From Bacteroidota bacterium (GTDB taxonomy: Bacteria; Bacteroidota; Bacteroidia; Bacteroidales; VadinHA17), in NCBI GenBank assembly GCA_016718875.1, contig JADKBL010000004.1:1-64000 (forward strand): a stretch of 64,000 nt of DNA. Reading direction: 5' to 3'. The notes beneath the pieces are model-generated. The model searched no databases. It had not been told where the DNA came from and was given only the letters and a program-made list of their open reading frames with translations. Made by a program: the position numbers and the translations under genes. Positions 38,711-48,391 of this stretch are shown here, in pieces (the first letter of the stretch is position 1; each line of letters opens with the position of its first letter).

Positions 38711-40009
38711 ATGAAAATAAAGAACTACCGCTGGATCATAGTCTCTTTGCTCTTCTTTGCCACAACGATAAACTACATCGACAGGCAGATAATAGGGTTG
38801 CTTAAGCCTATCCTTGAGGTGGAATTCAACTGGACGGAAAGCGATTTTGCCCATATAGTTATGGCTTTTACTGCAGCTTATGCTATCGGTCTGATAGTAA
38901 TGGGAAGGCTGATAGATAAGATTGGAACAAGAGCCGGCTATACATTGATTATCACACTCTGGAGCATAGCTGGTATGCTTCATGCATTTGCCAGGAATGC
39001 GCTTCAGTTTGCTCTTGCCCGTTTTGGCTTAGGTATTGGTGAGGCAGGTAATTTTCCTGCAGGAGTAAAGGCCATATCAGAGTGGTTTCCTAAAAAGGAG
39101 AGAGGTATTGCAACAGGAATATTCAATTCGGGACCAAGTGTGGGTGTGGTGATGGCACTTCTGATTGTTCCATGGATATTAAACAGATATTCATGGCAGG
39201 AAGTGTTTTGGATAACCGGTGCATCAGGTTTTATCTGGCTGATCTTCTGGCTGATTTTCTATGAGGCTCCGGAAAGACAGAAACGTCTGACAAAAGAGGA
39301 GCTTAAATTCATATCTGAAGACAGGGAAATTAATACTGATCAGAAAGCAGGGAATAAAATAAAAATCAGATGGTACAGGTTGTTTAAATTTCCCCAGACC
39401 TGGGCATTAATTACAGGCAAAGGACTTATCGATCCGATCTTCTGGTTTTTCCTTTTCTGGCTTCCTTCATATTTTTCCTCTACCTATGAGCTTGATCTTA
39501 AAAGACCAAGTTTGGAGCTTATTATTATCTATTCAGCAACTACCATAGGGAGTTTTCTCGGAGGATATTTTTCATCATTACTTATAAAAAGAGGTTGGGC
39601 TGTTATGAAGGCAAGGAAAACCGCTCTTTTTTTATTTGCTGTTACTGAATTAACAATAATACTTGCTCAGTATACAACTGCTGCCTGGATGGCAGTTGCA
39701 ATTATCAGTCTTGCTGTAGCTGTACACCAGGCATGGGCAACCAATGTATTTACAATGGCATCGGACATGTTCCCCTCAGAGGCTGTGGGATCAGTTACCG
39801 GAATTGCAGGTATGGCAGGTGCAGTCGGAGGAATATTGTTTCCTCTGCTTGTCGGATTTTTACTGGATACCTATAAAGCAGCAGGTAATCTTACCGGCGG
39901 TTATAACATTTTGTTTACAATCTGCGGACTTACCTATCTGTCTGCCTGGTTAATAATACATCTTCTGACAAGGAAACATACTTCTGTTAATCTTGAAGAC
40001 CTGAAATAA
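38711..40009 (+). CDS. MFS transporter, anion:cation symporter (hexuronate/galactonate) type
   Basis: This 432-residue protein has 12 predicted membrane helices. The opening (WIIVSLLFFATTINYIDRQIIGLLKPILEVEFNWTESDFAHIV), the MGRLIDKIG loop and RFGLGIGEAGNFPAGVKAISEWFPKKERG are characteristic of the ExuT/GudP/DgoT group that carries hexuronates, glucarate and galactonate with protons. It lies downstream of a galactonate-dehydratase-like gene on the same strand, which supports a sugar-acid substrate. Because the dehydratase seems to be exported, the transporter may import its 2-keto-3-deoxy product instead. Confidence 0.88.
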   Translation: MKIKNYRWIIVSLLFFATTINYIDRQIIGLLKPILEVEFNWTESDFAHIVMAFTAAYAIGLIVMGRLIDKIGTRAGYTLIITLWSIAGMLHAFARNALQFALARFGLGIGEAGNFPAGVKAISEWFPKKERGIATGIFNSGPSVGVVMALLIVPWILNRYSWQEVFWITGASGFIWLIFWLIFYEAPERQKRLTKEELKFISEDREINTDQKAGNKIKIRWYRLFKFPQTWALITGKGLIDPIFWFFLFWLPSYFSSTYELDLKRPSLELIIIYSATTIGSFLGGYFSSLLIKRGWAVMKARKTALFLFAVTELTIILAQYTTAAWMAVAIISLAVAVHQAWATNVFTMASDMFPSEAVGSVTGIAGMAGAVGGILFPLLVGFLLDTYKAAGNLTGGYNILFTICGLTYLSAWLIIHLLTRKHTSVNLEDLK

Positions 40010-40018
40010 TTCTGTTTT

Positions 40019-41391
40019 TCAGAATCCTCCCACATTCCACCCCTCGCGATAAGTCCGGCGGAGAAGCTTATTTGCATCAGCATTATTACTGAATTCCATT
40101 TTTGTATGGTCCCATGCCAAAAGCTGGTCGGGTACCCTGTTGGCAACAGTTCCCATAAGGATAGCTTCAGTCATGGGCCCGGTCTGGGCGAAGTGAGACT
40201 CAGTTTTCGGACCGCCAAGGCATGCTACTACAAATGCATGATAATGATTTCCTGCCTCATATGCAGGGATCTTAAAAGAAGCAAATTTATCCTCCGGGAA
40301 TAGTATTGGCATCTCCTGATGTGGGATCAGCATAGCGCCTTCGGTACCGATCACCATCGCAGATTCAGCAGGATATTCTTTGCCTTTGTACAGATCGCGG
40401 ATTTCCTGAGGTGGATAGAACTCACCATCAAACCATTCAACCTGAAGGTTGTCTGATTCTGTCTTTTCATTCCCCGGGAACATCCATGTTATATGGTCGC
40501 CCTGGGGCCATGTATCGGCACGTCGTTCGGGAGATTCCTTCCATGATTTCTGAACTTCAGAAATGACAGAAAGAGCAGGTTTCATCCCGATTCCTTTCCA
40601 CACTGCGTCGAAAATATGGCATCCTATATCGCCCGACCAGCCTGTTCCGAAATCGATCCATGTTCTCCATTTCATAGGGTGGTAAATTTCAGGTGCATAC
40701 TCCCTTACCGGGGCAGTGCCAAGCCATAGGTCCCAGTTAAGTTTTGAAGGTGGCTGTTCACCCTGAGCAGGTCTTGGCCCCATTAGCCTGTAATTTTCTA
40801 CTGCCCCGGGCGGTTAGAGCAGAGATATGCATGTTTGATCTTACCTATGGCTCCATCCTTTAATAAACTTACAGCAGCCTGGTCACCTGGTCTTGCGGCG
40901 AATTGTGTTCCCAGCTGGGTAACAACACCTTGTTTGACAGCAGCTTCAGTTAACAGTCGTACTTCAGCAATATCGTGACACATTGGCTTCTGGCAATAGA
41001 CATGTTTTCCGGCCATAATAGCCGTATATGCGATAGGGAAGTGCATGTGATCAGGGACAGTGACATTTACTGAATCGATCTTATCTCCCTCTTTTGCAAG
41101 AAGTTCCCGCCAGTCGGTGTAGGTTCTGGCTCCGGGTACGGCATCAGATGCCTTTTTCAGGTTTTCTGCATCCACATCGCAAATTGCCACTATCTGAACA
41201 TTCGGGTCCTCAAGGAACTTATTAAGATCACCCCAGCCCATTCCGCCCACCCCAATACAGGCATGGTTCAGTTTACTGCCGGGTGCCTTCTTTTCGGATT
41301 TGCATTTTATGATGAAAGGTGCTGCCATTGCAGCTAATGCTGCAGTTTGTATAAACCTGCGGCGCGATTGGGAGAAGGAGTGATTTTTCAT
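40019..41391 (-). CDS. Tat-exported Gfo/Idh/MocA family oxidoreductase, frameshifted
   Basis: Two frames form about 457 residues. The Tat-like N-terminus is SQSRRRFIQTAALAAMAAPFI, from the ATG at 41391. A box TAACTTTG (41429-41422, minus strand) excludes the earlier ATG at 41424. The Rossmann fold shows GVGGMGWGDLNKFLEDPNVQIVAICDVD, and the EKP-type motif reads GKHVYCQKPMCHDIAEV. A break at 40804-40807 (C4 run) is repaired by one base, joining SNRPG to AVENYRLMGPRPAQGEQPPSKL. The second half has the family's WLGTAP and GDIGCHIFD motifs. The enzyme should use NAD(P) on a sugar or glycoside. Its last gene end meets the MFS gene convergently nine bases away. Confidence 0.85.
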
Positions 41392-41421
41392 ATTTTCATA
41401 TTTATGTCTAAAGATAGTATC

Positions 41422-41429
41422 CAAAGTTA
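41422..41429 (-). promoter_or_regulatory. -7 element TAACTTTG of the 41391 oxidoreductase gene
   Basis: Full TANNTTTG match that overlaps the distal ATG at 41424 and so supports the start at 41391, about 30 bases downstream. Confidence 0.4.
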
Positions 41430-41496
41430 AAAAATCATGTATATTTAATTATTAGAAATTAACATACTTTATTTTATATTAATAAAAATCTACAGT

Positions 41497-42330
41497 ATGA
41501 AAAGGTTAATAGGTTTGTTTTTGGTCTTGTTTACTACCTTATCTGTCGGATTTGGTCAGGATGATGCTGAAGGATGTAAGGACCCTGCATTATTCACCAG
41601 GATGACCGGATTCTGGATCTACAATTGTGAAGATGTTCAATTTGATAAATTTGATTTCTCTGTAGGTCCTGATAAAAAACTTGCTGTTGAAGGACACCGG
41701 CTGTATGTTTGCTATTATCTGAAAGATAATGTTCAGAAACCAAGCGGATTACAGATTGTAAGAAATTATACCAATGCAATTAAAAAACTTGGCGGACAGA
41801 TTGTCTACGAATGGGATGATGGAGGATCACTGTTTGTAACATTAAAACTGGTTAAAAACGGACAGGAGGTTTGGACACAGGTTGCCGGAGGAGGAAATGG
41901 GATTTACTTTGTTAACATTGTTGAAAAAGAGGCAATGGAACAGGATGTGGTGGCCGACGCCAGCAGTATGGCCAACAGTATAAAAGAGACCGGAAAAGTA
42001 GCCTTATACGGGATATATTTTGATACAGGGAAAGCTATTCTTAAACCTGAGTCAGATGCCTCTCTTCAGGAAATTGCCAAATTAATTAAGGCAGATCCGG
42101 GGCTTAAGCTTTATGTGGTTGGACATACCGATAACACAGGTGGATTCGATGCAAATATGAAACTCTCAATGGACAGGGCAACGGCTGTAGTGAATGCACT
42201 TGTATCAAAGCATTCAGTAAGTGCGGTGAGACTTAAAGCTTGCGGAAACGGCCCCACTGCTCCGGTAGCAACAAATGATACCGAGGAAGGTAAGGCATTG
42301 AACAGGAGAGTGGAACTTGTTAAACAATAA
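41497..42330 (+). CDS. OmpA family protein
   Basis: This 277-residue protein has a signal peptide (MKRLIGLFLVLFTTLSVGFGQ), an unassigned N-terminal domain (about 25-150) and a C-terminal OmpA peptidoglycan-binding domain (about 165-277). The OmpA domain shows YFDTGKAILKPESDASLQEIAKLI, VVGHTDNTGG (the Asp for diaminopimelate) and RLKACGNGPTAPVATNDTEEGKALNRRVEL. It should anchor outer membrane to peptidoglycan. It is divergent from the oxidoreductase gene. Confidence 0.92.
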   Translation: MKRLIGLFLVLFTTLSVGFGQDDAEGCKDPALFTRMTGFWIYNCEDVQFDKFDFSVGPDKKLAVEGHRLYVCYYLKDNVQKPSGLQIVRNYTNAIKKLGGQIVYEWDDGGSLFVTLKLVKNGQEVWTQVAGGGNGIYFVNIVEKEAMEQDVVADASSMANSIKETGKVALYGIYFDTGKAILKPESDASLQEIAKLIKADPGLKLYVVGHTDNTGGFDANMKLSMDRATAVVNALVSKHSVSAVRLKACGNGPTAPVATNDTEEGKALNRRVELVKQ

Positions 42331-42381
42331 GCCAGAACAGCCAGAATCTGAACGGTTATTGAAACTTGGGGAAGTTTTGAA

Positions 42382-42840
42382 CTAGAGAAGTATTGTTGTT
42401 TCTTTAATGATTTGACCGTCTGATTCAGTGGCGTATACTTTTACTCCAATGCTTATCATTATATCGCCAACATTTCCGACTAATGATGCGACAGTTTGTC
42501 TTAAATCTTCATCATCCATTTCTTCATAATCTTCTTTGTCAAAATAGATATGAAGAAAAAGGACTGAATCCTCTTTCTCAATTTTTCCCAGAGCTCTGAT
42601 TAGTTTACTGATCCAGATAGTTGAAGCACTGTTGAAATAATCCAGATTGAGCCTGAAATTTGTAGTCTTTTTTGGGGCCTTTATATACTCCGCAATCCAT
42701 AAAAGAAGGGGCTCATATACTTTGGCGGCGTTTTCAGGGATAGACCTGCCTGACAGAATCAAATCGCCTGTAAGGTGATTGAAATCTATATGAGGAGATT
42801 TCAGGTCTCCATCAATAATAATATGCTTAAAGTCACTCAT
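42382..42840 (-). CDS. SiaC family (DUF1987) regulatory protein
   Basis: The 152-residue protein matches the SiaC/DUF1987 family end to end: PHIDFNHLTGDLILSGRSIPENAAKVYEPLLLWI then YFNSASTIWISKLIRALG. In the characterised Pseudomonas system SiaC is phosphorylated on a Thr of this region by kinase SiaB and dephosphorylated by SiaA, and the free form stimulates the diguanylate cyclase SiaD. A Thr is kept at the expected place (SAST). No kinase, phosphatase or cyclase gene is adjacent here, so it is an orphan. It ends convergently with the OmpA gene. Confidence 0.85.
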   Translation of the reverse strand: MSDFKHIIIDGDLKSPHIDFNHLTGDLILSGRSIPENAAKVYEPLLLWIAEYIKAPKKTTNFRLNLDYFNSASTIWISKLIRALGKIEKEDSVLFLHIYFDKEDYEEMDDEDLRQTVASLVGNVGDIMISIGVKVYATESDGQIIKETTILL

Positions 42841-43077
42841 TTTGTCTTACAAAAATAGAAAATTTATATCCTTTACTATTATAAAGTTCGTATAAACTTG
42901 CAGATGAATCATTTTCATTTGTCAAAAAGAATAGTTGTTTTATCAATGAATTGATGCCATTAAGCTAAAAAGTAATTTATTTCAATCTAATTTCATTTTA
43001 TTACTCAACAGAAATATAGATCTTAAAACAATAAGCACTGTACATTGTTAATCTTGTAACAAGAGATCAGACTAAAA

Positions 43078-45306
43078 ATGAGTCAACACACAGAAAAAAC
43101 GGTAAAAAAGCAGTTCCCGGTAACAGGTCTTTCATGTGCTTCCTGCGCCAGTAATGTGGAGGTCAGGCTTAACCATCAGCCTGGAGTTGTTCAGGCAGCA
43201 GTGAACCTGGCTTCGCAGGTTGCTACAATTGAATTTCTGCCATCTCAGGTAAATCCGGATGAACTTAAAGAATCAATAGTTTCAATAGGCTATGACCTGA
43301 TAATTGATGAATCAGCCACAGCAAAAGAAGAGCTTGAGAATCTTCAGCAGAAAAATTACAAATCTTTAAAAATCAGGACATTCACCTCAATTGTTCTTGC
43401 AGTACCTCTTGTTATTATAAGTATGTTCTTTATGAATATGCCCTATGCTAACTACATAATGTGGGCTATAGCAACACCAATAGTGGGATGGATGGGCAGA
43501 AACTTCTTCATTAATGGATGGAAACAGCTGATGCACAGGAGTTCAAATATGGATACGCTTGTTGCCCTGAGCACAGGAATAGCCTATTTATTTAGTGTAT
43601 TTAATACACTCTTTCCCGCATTCTGGCATAGCAGGGGACTCCATGCCCATGTATATTTTGAAGCAGCTGGTGTGGTTATTGCCCTTATACTTGTTGGGAA
43701 ACTTCTGGAGGAAGGAGCCAAGGCAAACACCTCATCTGCAATTAAAAAACTGATAGGATTACAGCCAAAAACAGTAATTAAGGTTGCTGCGGACGGATCG
43801 TCCAAAGAGTTTCTTATAGCAACAGTCAAATCAGGCGACATAATATTGATAAAACCAGGGGAGAAGATACCTGTTGACGGACTTGTTACGCAAGGGAACA
43901 GCTACATTGATGAGAGTCTGATCACAGGAGAACCTCTACCTGTATTCAAGGAACCAGGTACTTCTGTATTTGCCGGGACCATTAATCAGAAAGGCAGTTT
44001 TCAGTTCAGAGCCGAAAAAGTAGGTTCCGACACTCTTTTAAGCGGCATTATCAGAATGGTACAGGAAGCACAGGGAAGCAAAGCTCCCGTACAAAAACTT
44101 GTTGACAAGATTGCCAGAATTTTTGTACCTGTTGTAGTTGTGATAGCTTTAATTACACTTGCTGCATGGTCTATTTTTGGTGGAAATAACGGGTTGATAC
44201 AGGGTATCATGTCGATGGTCACTGTTCTTGTAATTGCCTGTCCTTGTGCACTTGGACTTGCAACTCCCACTGCCATTATGGTTGGCATAGGAAAGGGTGC
44301 TGAAAATAATATTCTCATAAAGGATGCAGAGGCCCTTGAGAACACATATAAGATGAATGCCCTGGTGTTGGATAAAACCGGGACTATTACAGAGGGAAAA
44401 CCAACTGTTGAGAAAATCGAATGGCATCAGGATGCAGATAAACAGCAGGCTGTTAATATACTTTTTAGCCTGGAGAAAGCATCCGAACATCCTTTAGCAG
44501 AAGCTGTTATTAAAAATTTGCAATCTGTTTCAACTCCCTTGTTGCTTGATGATATTCAGAGTATTCCGGGGAAAGGAATAAGCGGTAAACATAACGGTAT
44601 CAGCTATTTTGCAGGAGGGAACAGGCTCATGCGTGAAAATAATATCATCATTAGTCCTGAACTGGATAAGCTTGCTCTTAAGTGGGAATCAGAAGCAAGG
44701 ACAATAATTTATTTTGCTGATAATAAAAGAGTCTTATCTGTTATTTCTGTATCGGATCCTGTTAAGAAAAACTCTGTAGAGACCATCCGGAAGCTAAAGC
44801 AGATGGGTATTGAAATATATATGCTTACGGGTGACAATGAGAAAACTGCATCTGCTGTTGCTTTAATTACGGGAGTAACTGACTACAGGGCAGATATGCT
44901 TCCATCTGATAAGGCTGATTTCATTAAATCCCTGCAGGCGGAAGGCAAAGTTACCGGAATGGTTGGTGATGGCATCAACGACAGTCAGGCCCTGGCTACG
45001 GCAGATGTGAGCATTGCAATGGGCAAGGGATCAGATATTGCTATTGATGCAGCCAGGATGACTATTATCAGCAGTGATCTGGCTTTTATACCGGTGGCAA
45101 TAAGGCTTAGCCGCAATACGGTGAGAACAATCCGCCAGAATCTTTTCTGGGCATTTATTTATAATATAATAGGTATTCCTCTGGCAGCTGGAGTTTTATT
45201 CCCGGTAAACGGTTTTTTGATTAATCCCATGATCGCCGGTGCTGCAATGGCACTTAGCAGTGTAAGTGTTGTCAGTAACAGCCTCAGGTTAAAATGGTCC
45301 AAATAA
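43078..45306 (+). CDS. copA: Copper-exporting P1B-type ATPase
   Basis: This 742-residue ATPase has one N-terminal heavy-metal domain with CASC (Cys20 and Cys23 in GLSCASCASNVEVR). Eight membrane helices include the metal-channel motif CPC (Cys388-Cys390). The phosphorylation site is DKTGT (Asp432), the P1B signature His lies in SEHPLAEA, and the hinge is GDGINDSQAL. The CPC motif with MVGTPCAL-like context points to Cu(I)/Ag(I) export from the cytoplasm. A partner chaperone or CueR-type regulator is not adjacent. Confidence 0.95.
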   Translation: MSQHTEKTVKKQFPVTGLSCASCASNVEVRLNHQPGVVQAAVNLASQVATIEFLPSQVNPDELKESIVSIGYDLIIDESATAKEELENLQQKNYKSLKIRTFTSIVLAVPLVIISMFFMNMPYANYIMWAIATPIVGWMGRNFFINGWKQLMHRSSNMDTLVALSTGIAYLFSVFNTLFPAFWHSRGLHAHVYFEAAGVVIALILVGKLLEEGAKANTSSAIKKLIGLQPKTVIKVAADGSSKEFLIATVKSGDIILIKPGEKIPVDGLVTQGNSYIDESLITGEPLPVFKEPGTSVFAGTINQKGSFQFRAEKVGSDTLLSGIIRMVQEAQGSKAPVQKLVDKIARIFVPVVVVIALITLAAWSIFGGNNGLIQGIMSMVTVLVIACPCALGLATPTAIMVGIGKGAENNILIKDAEALENTYKMNALVLDKTGTITEGKPTVEKIEWHQDADKQQAVNILFSLEKASEHPLAEAVIKNLQSVSTPLLLDDIQSIPGKGISGKHNGISYFAGGNRLMRENNIIISPELDKLALKWESEARTIIYFADNKRVLSVISVSDPVKKNSVETIRKLKQMGIEIYMLTGDNEKTASAVALITGVTDYRADMLPSDKADFIKSLQAEGKVTGMVGDGINDSQALATADVSIAMGKGSDIAIDAARMTIISSDLAFIPVAIRLSRNTVRTIRQNLFWAFIYNIIGIPLAAGVLFPVNGFLINPMIAGAAMALSSVSVVSNSLRLKWSK

Positions 45307-45313
45307 TAGAGTT

Positions 45314-46585
45314 CTATTTCGTAAAGTCAACTACAGTTTTGCCTGCTGCTTTTTTCAGGTCGATCTCTTTTGAAACTCCATTTACTGTCACCCTGTATTT
45401 ACCATAGAAGGCTGAAGTTGAATAATTTCCTTTCTTATCGGTACTTCCAGAAGCTTTTGTCCACCATTCGGTGAATATCAGATTTTTATATGCGGATGCA
45501 GCAGGAGTTGGGGTCCAGTCACGTTTATATAAAGATGATGCCGGTATCCAGTTGGCTCCTGCCCAGAAGCCCCACATAATCATACCTTCAACCTGTGGGT
45601 TGGCAAAACAAATCCTGTAATAATCAACAATATCCTTTGCTTTCTGTTCCTCTTCCTGCGGAGTCATCTCAAGCTTTGTATCTTTCAGGAATTTTGACCT
45701 CTGGCCAGGCATATTGAATTCAGTAACCTTAATCGGCAGATTAAATTTAGAAAGGGAATCGAGAGCCCTTTTCAACTCGTTCCTGTCGAAAGATTCTGCA
45801 TGCAGGTGTCCCTGTACACCTATTCCTGCAATTGGAACTCCCTGTTTTAAAAAGGTTCGGATCTGAGCCATATATTCAGTTAGCAATTTCCCTGTCAGTA
45901 TGTCATATTCATTCAGGTAAAGTTTTGCATCAGGATCGCCATTGTGCACCCATTCGGCCATCTGTTTTGTTATTTCCGGCCCCAGCCTGTCTTCATAATA
46001 GTTTCCATGAACCATCTCATTGTTGAGGTCATATTCCGCAAACCTGCCTTTGTAATGTGCGGCAAGTGTTTCAGCTCTGTTCTTCAGCGCTTTTCTAAGG
46101 TCCTCATCATTCATCTCCTTCAACCAGGGCTGAACACGGTTCGGAATTCCCCAGAAAATATTATGACCTCTCAGGGGAATATCATTCTCTTCTGTCCATT
46201 TAAGTATCCCGTCAACATTGGCATAATTTACTTCACCCTTATTCTTTTCCATATCCAGCCATTTTACAGCATTTTCAGTTACAGCTGAATTGAAATTTTC
46301 AAGAAATCTCTCCTTGTACATTTTTTTATCTTCAGACGGCATTCTGTCACTGGCAAGTCCGTTTGATATTGCGCAACCAAACCAGAATTCATGACGAAGT
46401 TGTACTACTTCTACTTTATCGCCTGGTTTTGCTTTTACTGTCAATTCACCTTTGCGGATTCTGGCTATATCTTCATTTATACCGGAGTACTGTGAATTAG
46501 ATTCTGCCGGAAAAATATACTGTATTAAAAGCAGTGCAAAGATGGATAAGCTCCACTTGCTTAATAAGGAATCTGAAGTTTTCAT
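45314..46585 (-). CDS. GH10 endo-1,4-beta-xylanase
   Basis: The 423-residue secreted protein has a signal peptide (WSLSIFALLLIQYIFPAES) and the GH10 TIM barrel. The acid/base Glu190 lies in YDLNNEMVHG and the nucleophile Glu289 in VTEFNMPG. The conserved HNIFWG...PWL and GIGVQGHLH motifs are present. A short C-terminal beta domain follows (YGKYRVTVNGVSKEIDL). It should cleave xylan internally by the retaining mechanism. It ends convergently eight bases from the copper ATPase. A box TAAGTTTG lies at 46641-46634, a possible -7 element. Confidence 0.92.
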   Translation of the reverse strand: MKTSDSLLSKWSLSIFALLLIQYIFPAESNSQYSGINEDIARIRKGELTVKAKPGDKVEVVQLRHEFWFGCAISNGLASDRMPSEDKKMYKERFLENFNSAVTENAVKWLDMEKNKGEVNYANVDGILKWTEENDIPLRGHNIFWGIPNRVQPWLKEMNDEDLRKALKNRAETLAAHYKGRFAEYDLNNEMVHGNYYEDRLGPEITKQMAEWVHNGDPDAKLYLNEYDILTGKLLTEYMAQIRTFLKQGVPIAGIGVQGHLHAESFDRNELKRALDSLSKFNLPIKVTEFNMPGQRSKFLKDTKLEMTPQEEEQKAKDIVDYYRICFANPQVEGMIMWGFWAGANWIPASSLYKRDWTPTPAASAYKNLIFTEWWTKASGSTDKKGNYSTSAFYGKYRVTVNGVSKEIDLKKAAGKTVVDFTK

Positions 46586-46821
46586 ATGGATTATCTATTA
46601 AAAAGAATTAATTTTCAAGCATATTAATCTTATCAAACTTATGCTGAATTTTAATAAAATCCTACCTGAAAAGACCTTTGTAATTTTTTTTTAACATCAT
46701 TTAACTATATATAAATGAATCGGATCACCTCATCTGCCCATCTGCCATTCACCCTTTCTCAAAATGATTGGTACACCATTTGCAATGTATATACCAGATA
46801 AACACTTTAACACTCAAGAAA

Positions 46822-48117
46822 ATGAAAACTTTATTTGCAGCATCCGTAATGACCGCCCTTCTGATTTCAGGCGTCAATGTGATGGCGCAGAATCAGAATG
46901 AAGATTACCTGGGCTTACCTGGCGACAATCTTAACCTTTATGCGGTAATGAATCTCTTCCAGGAGTCAAAGACACTTGAAGAATTCGAAAGAAATCTTAA
47001 CGATGAGAACTCAAGAATAAATAACCTCGATCTGAATGCCGACAATATGATCGATTATATCAATGTTTTCGATATTGCAAATGGCAATGTTCATAATATT
47101 GTTATGCAGGTGGCAATTAGTGAAAGGGAAAAGCAGGATGTGGCAGTTTTCAGTGTAGAACGTGACAAAAAAGGAAATGTAATGATACAGCTGACCGGAG
47201 ATGAAGATCTTTATGGGAAGAATTACATTATTGAACCGGTTTACGATGAAGTGGTTGAAAACAGCACACCTAATCCCGGATATACAGGAAATGCAAAAAC
47301 TGTTAATGGAAGAAATGTTGTGGTAGTGAAGACTACAGTTGTTGAGGTTGCCAGATGGCCAATGATTACATATATTTATGATCCCGGTTACGTAGTATGG
47401 AGATCATCATGGTACTGGGGTTACTATCCTTCTTACTGGAGGCCATGGAGACCTTACTACTGGCACTATTACTACGGATATCACTACAATTATTATGACC
47501 ACTATTATTCATACTACCATCGTTGGAATCATCACCGATACGATTACTGGAATGATTACTACAACCATCACCACACTCATTCAGTATATGTTTCATCAAA
47601 CATCAGGGAGGGACACTATAAATCAACTTATTCACGTCCTGAAGAGCGTAAAAAAGGTGAAGAATTGTATGCAACAACTCATAGGGATTCCGGTTCAGGT
47701 ACCAGAAGAAACGAAAGTGTAAGAGTTGCCGACCAGAACCGCAGAAGCGAATCAAAGTCACCAGCTGATCGCAGTTCGGGGAATGTAAGTGCAGGTTCAT
47801 CAAGAAGATCGGAAAGCGGTACTTCTACCAGGACAACAAGCGACAGTAAATCAGGATCCCAGGTCAGATCAACCGAAAACAGGAGTCGTTCAGAAGGCCG
47901 ATCAACTGAGAGCAGAGCTTCATCGCCTGCCAGGTCGGATAGTAAGTCTTCAACACAGGTAAGATCAACTGAATCAAGGTCCAGAGAGACATCAAAATCA
48001 GCTGCACCTGCAAAGAGAGAGTCCAGACCAAAAGAATCTGTGAAGAGGGAATCTCAGCCAAAATCAAAGGAGAGCAGTACGAAAAAAGAATCAAAGACAG
48101 ATTCAAAAAGAAGGTAA
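46822..48117 (+). CDS. Secreted Tyr/His/Trp-rich protein with basic Ser-rich tail
   Basis: The 431-residue protein starts at the ATG at 46822 (the frame opens earlier at a TTG) with signal peptide MKTLFAASVMTALLISGVNVMAQ. The first 180 residues form a compact domain (LGLPGDNLNLYAVMNLFQESKTLEEFERNLN) with the look of a small secreted fold of unknown function. About residues 184-257 are extremely rich in Tyr, Trp and His. The remaining 170 residues are low complexity (Ser, Arg, Lys, Glu) with the near repeat QVRSTE(N/S)RSR twice. Such composition suggests binding of metal or sugar, or a structural, cross-linkable matrix protein. Function is not known. A strong terminator follows. Confidence 0.75.
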   Translation: MKTLFAASVMTALLISGVNVMAQNQNEDYLGLPGDNLNLYAVMNLFQESKTLEEFERNLNDENSRINNLDLNADNMIDYINVFDIANGNVHNIVMQVAISEREKQDVAVFSVERDKKGNVMIQLTGDEDLYGKNYIIEPVYDEVVENSTPNPGYTGNAKTVNGRNVVVVKTTVVEVARWPMITYIYDPGYVVWRSSWYWGYYPSYWRPWRPYYWHYYYGYHYNYYDHYYSYYHRWNHHRYDYWNDYYNHHHTHSVYVSSNIREGHYKSTYSRPEERKKGEELYATTHRDSGSGTRRNESVRVADQNRRSESKSPADRSSGNVSAGSSRRSESGTSTRTTSDSKSGSQVRSTENRSRSEGRSTESRASSPARSDSKSSTQVRSTESRSRETSKSAAPAKRESRPKESVKRESQPKSKESSTKKESKTDSKRR

Positions 48118-48138
48118 TTATTGCAAAATATTAGAAAA

Positions 48139-48168
48139 AAGGGGGCTTTCTAGAAAGCCCCCTTTCTT
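48139..48168 (+). terminator. Perfect palindromic terminator of the Tyr-rich gene
   Basis: A 26-base perfect palindrome (48139-48164, AAGGGGGCTTTCT and its complement) follows AAAAAA and is followed by TCTT. It could work in both directions. Confidence 0.85.
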
Positions 48169-48391
48169 ATTTCCAATCCTATCCTGACAACTTATTTTCT
48201 AAGTGTAAATTCTTAATTTAAAGTTTCTGGAAATTTAACTAGGATTTGATCAATGGATATATTTTAAAAATGGGTTTTTATTTTTCTAGATATAAATGTA
48301 TAAAGGTTTGAACAACACGGGGCCCCGGGAACCGGGGGGAAAGATCTGAAATTAATAGATTTTGATATTGATTCATTTGAAACCCTAATAA

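Noticed and set aside
48318..48347. GC-rich island with GGGGCCCCGGG in an AT-rich spacer
   Set aside because: It looks striking but has no repeat partner, stable stem with T run, or coding potential that I can support.
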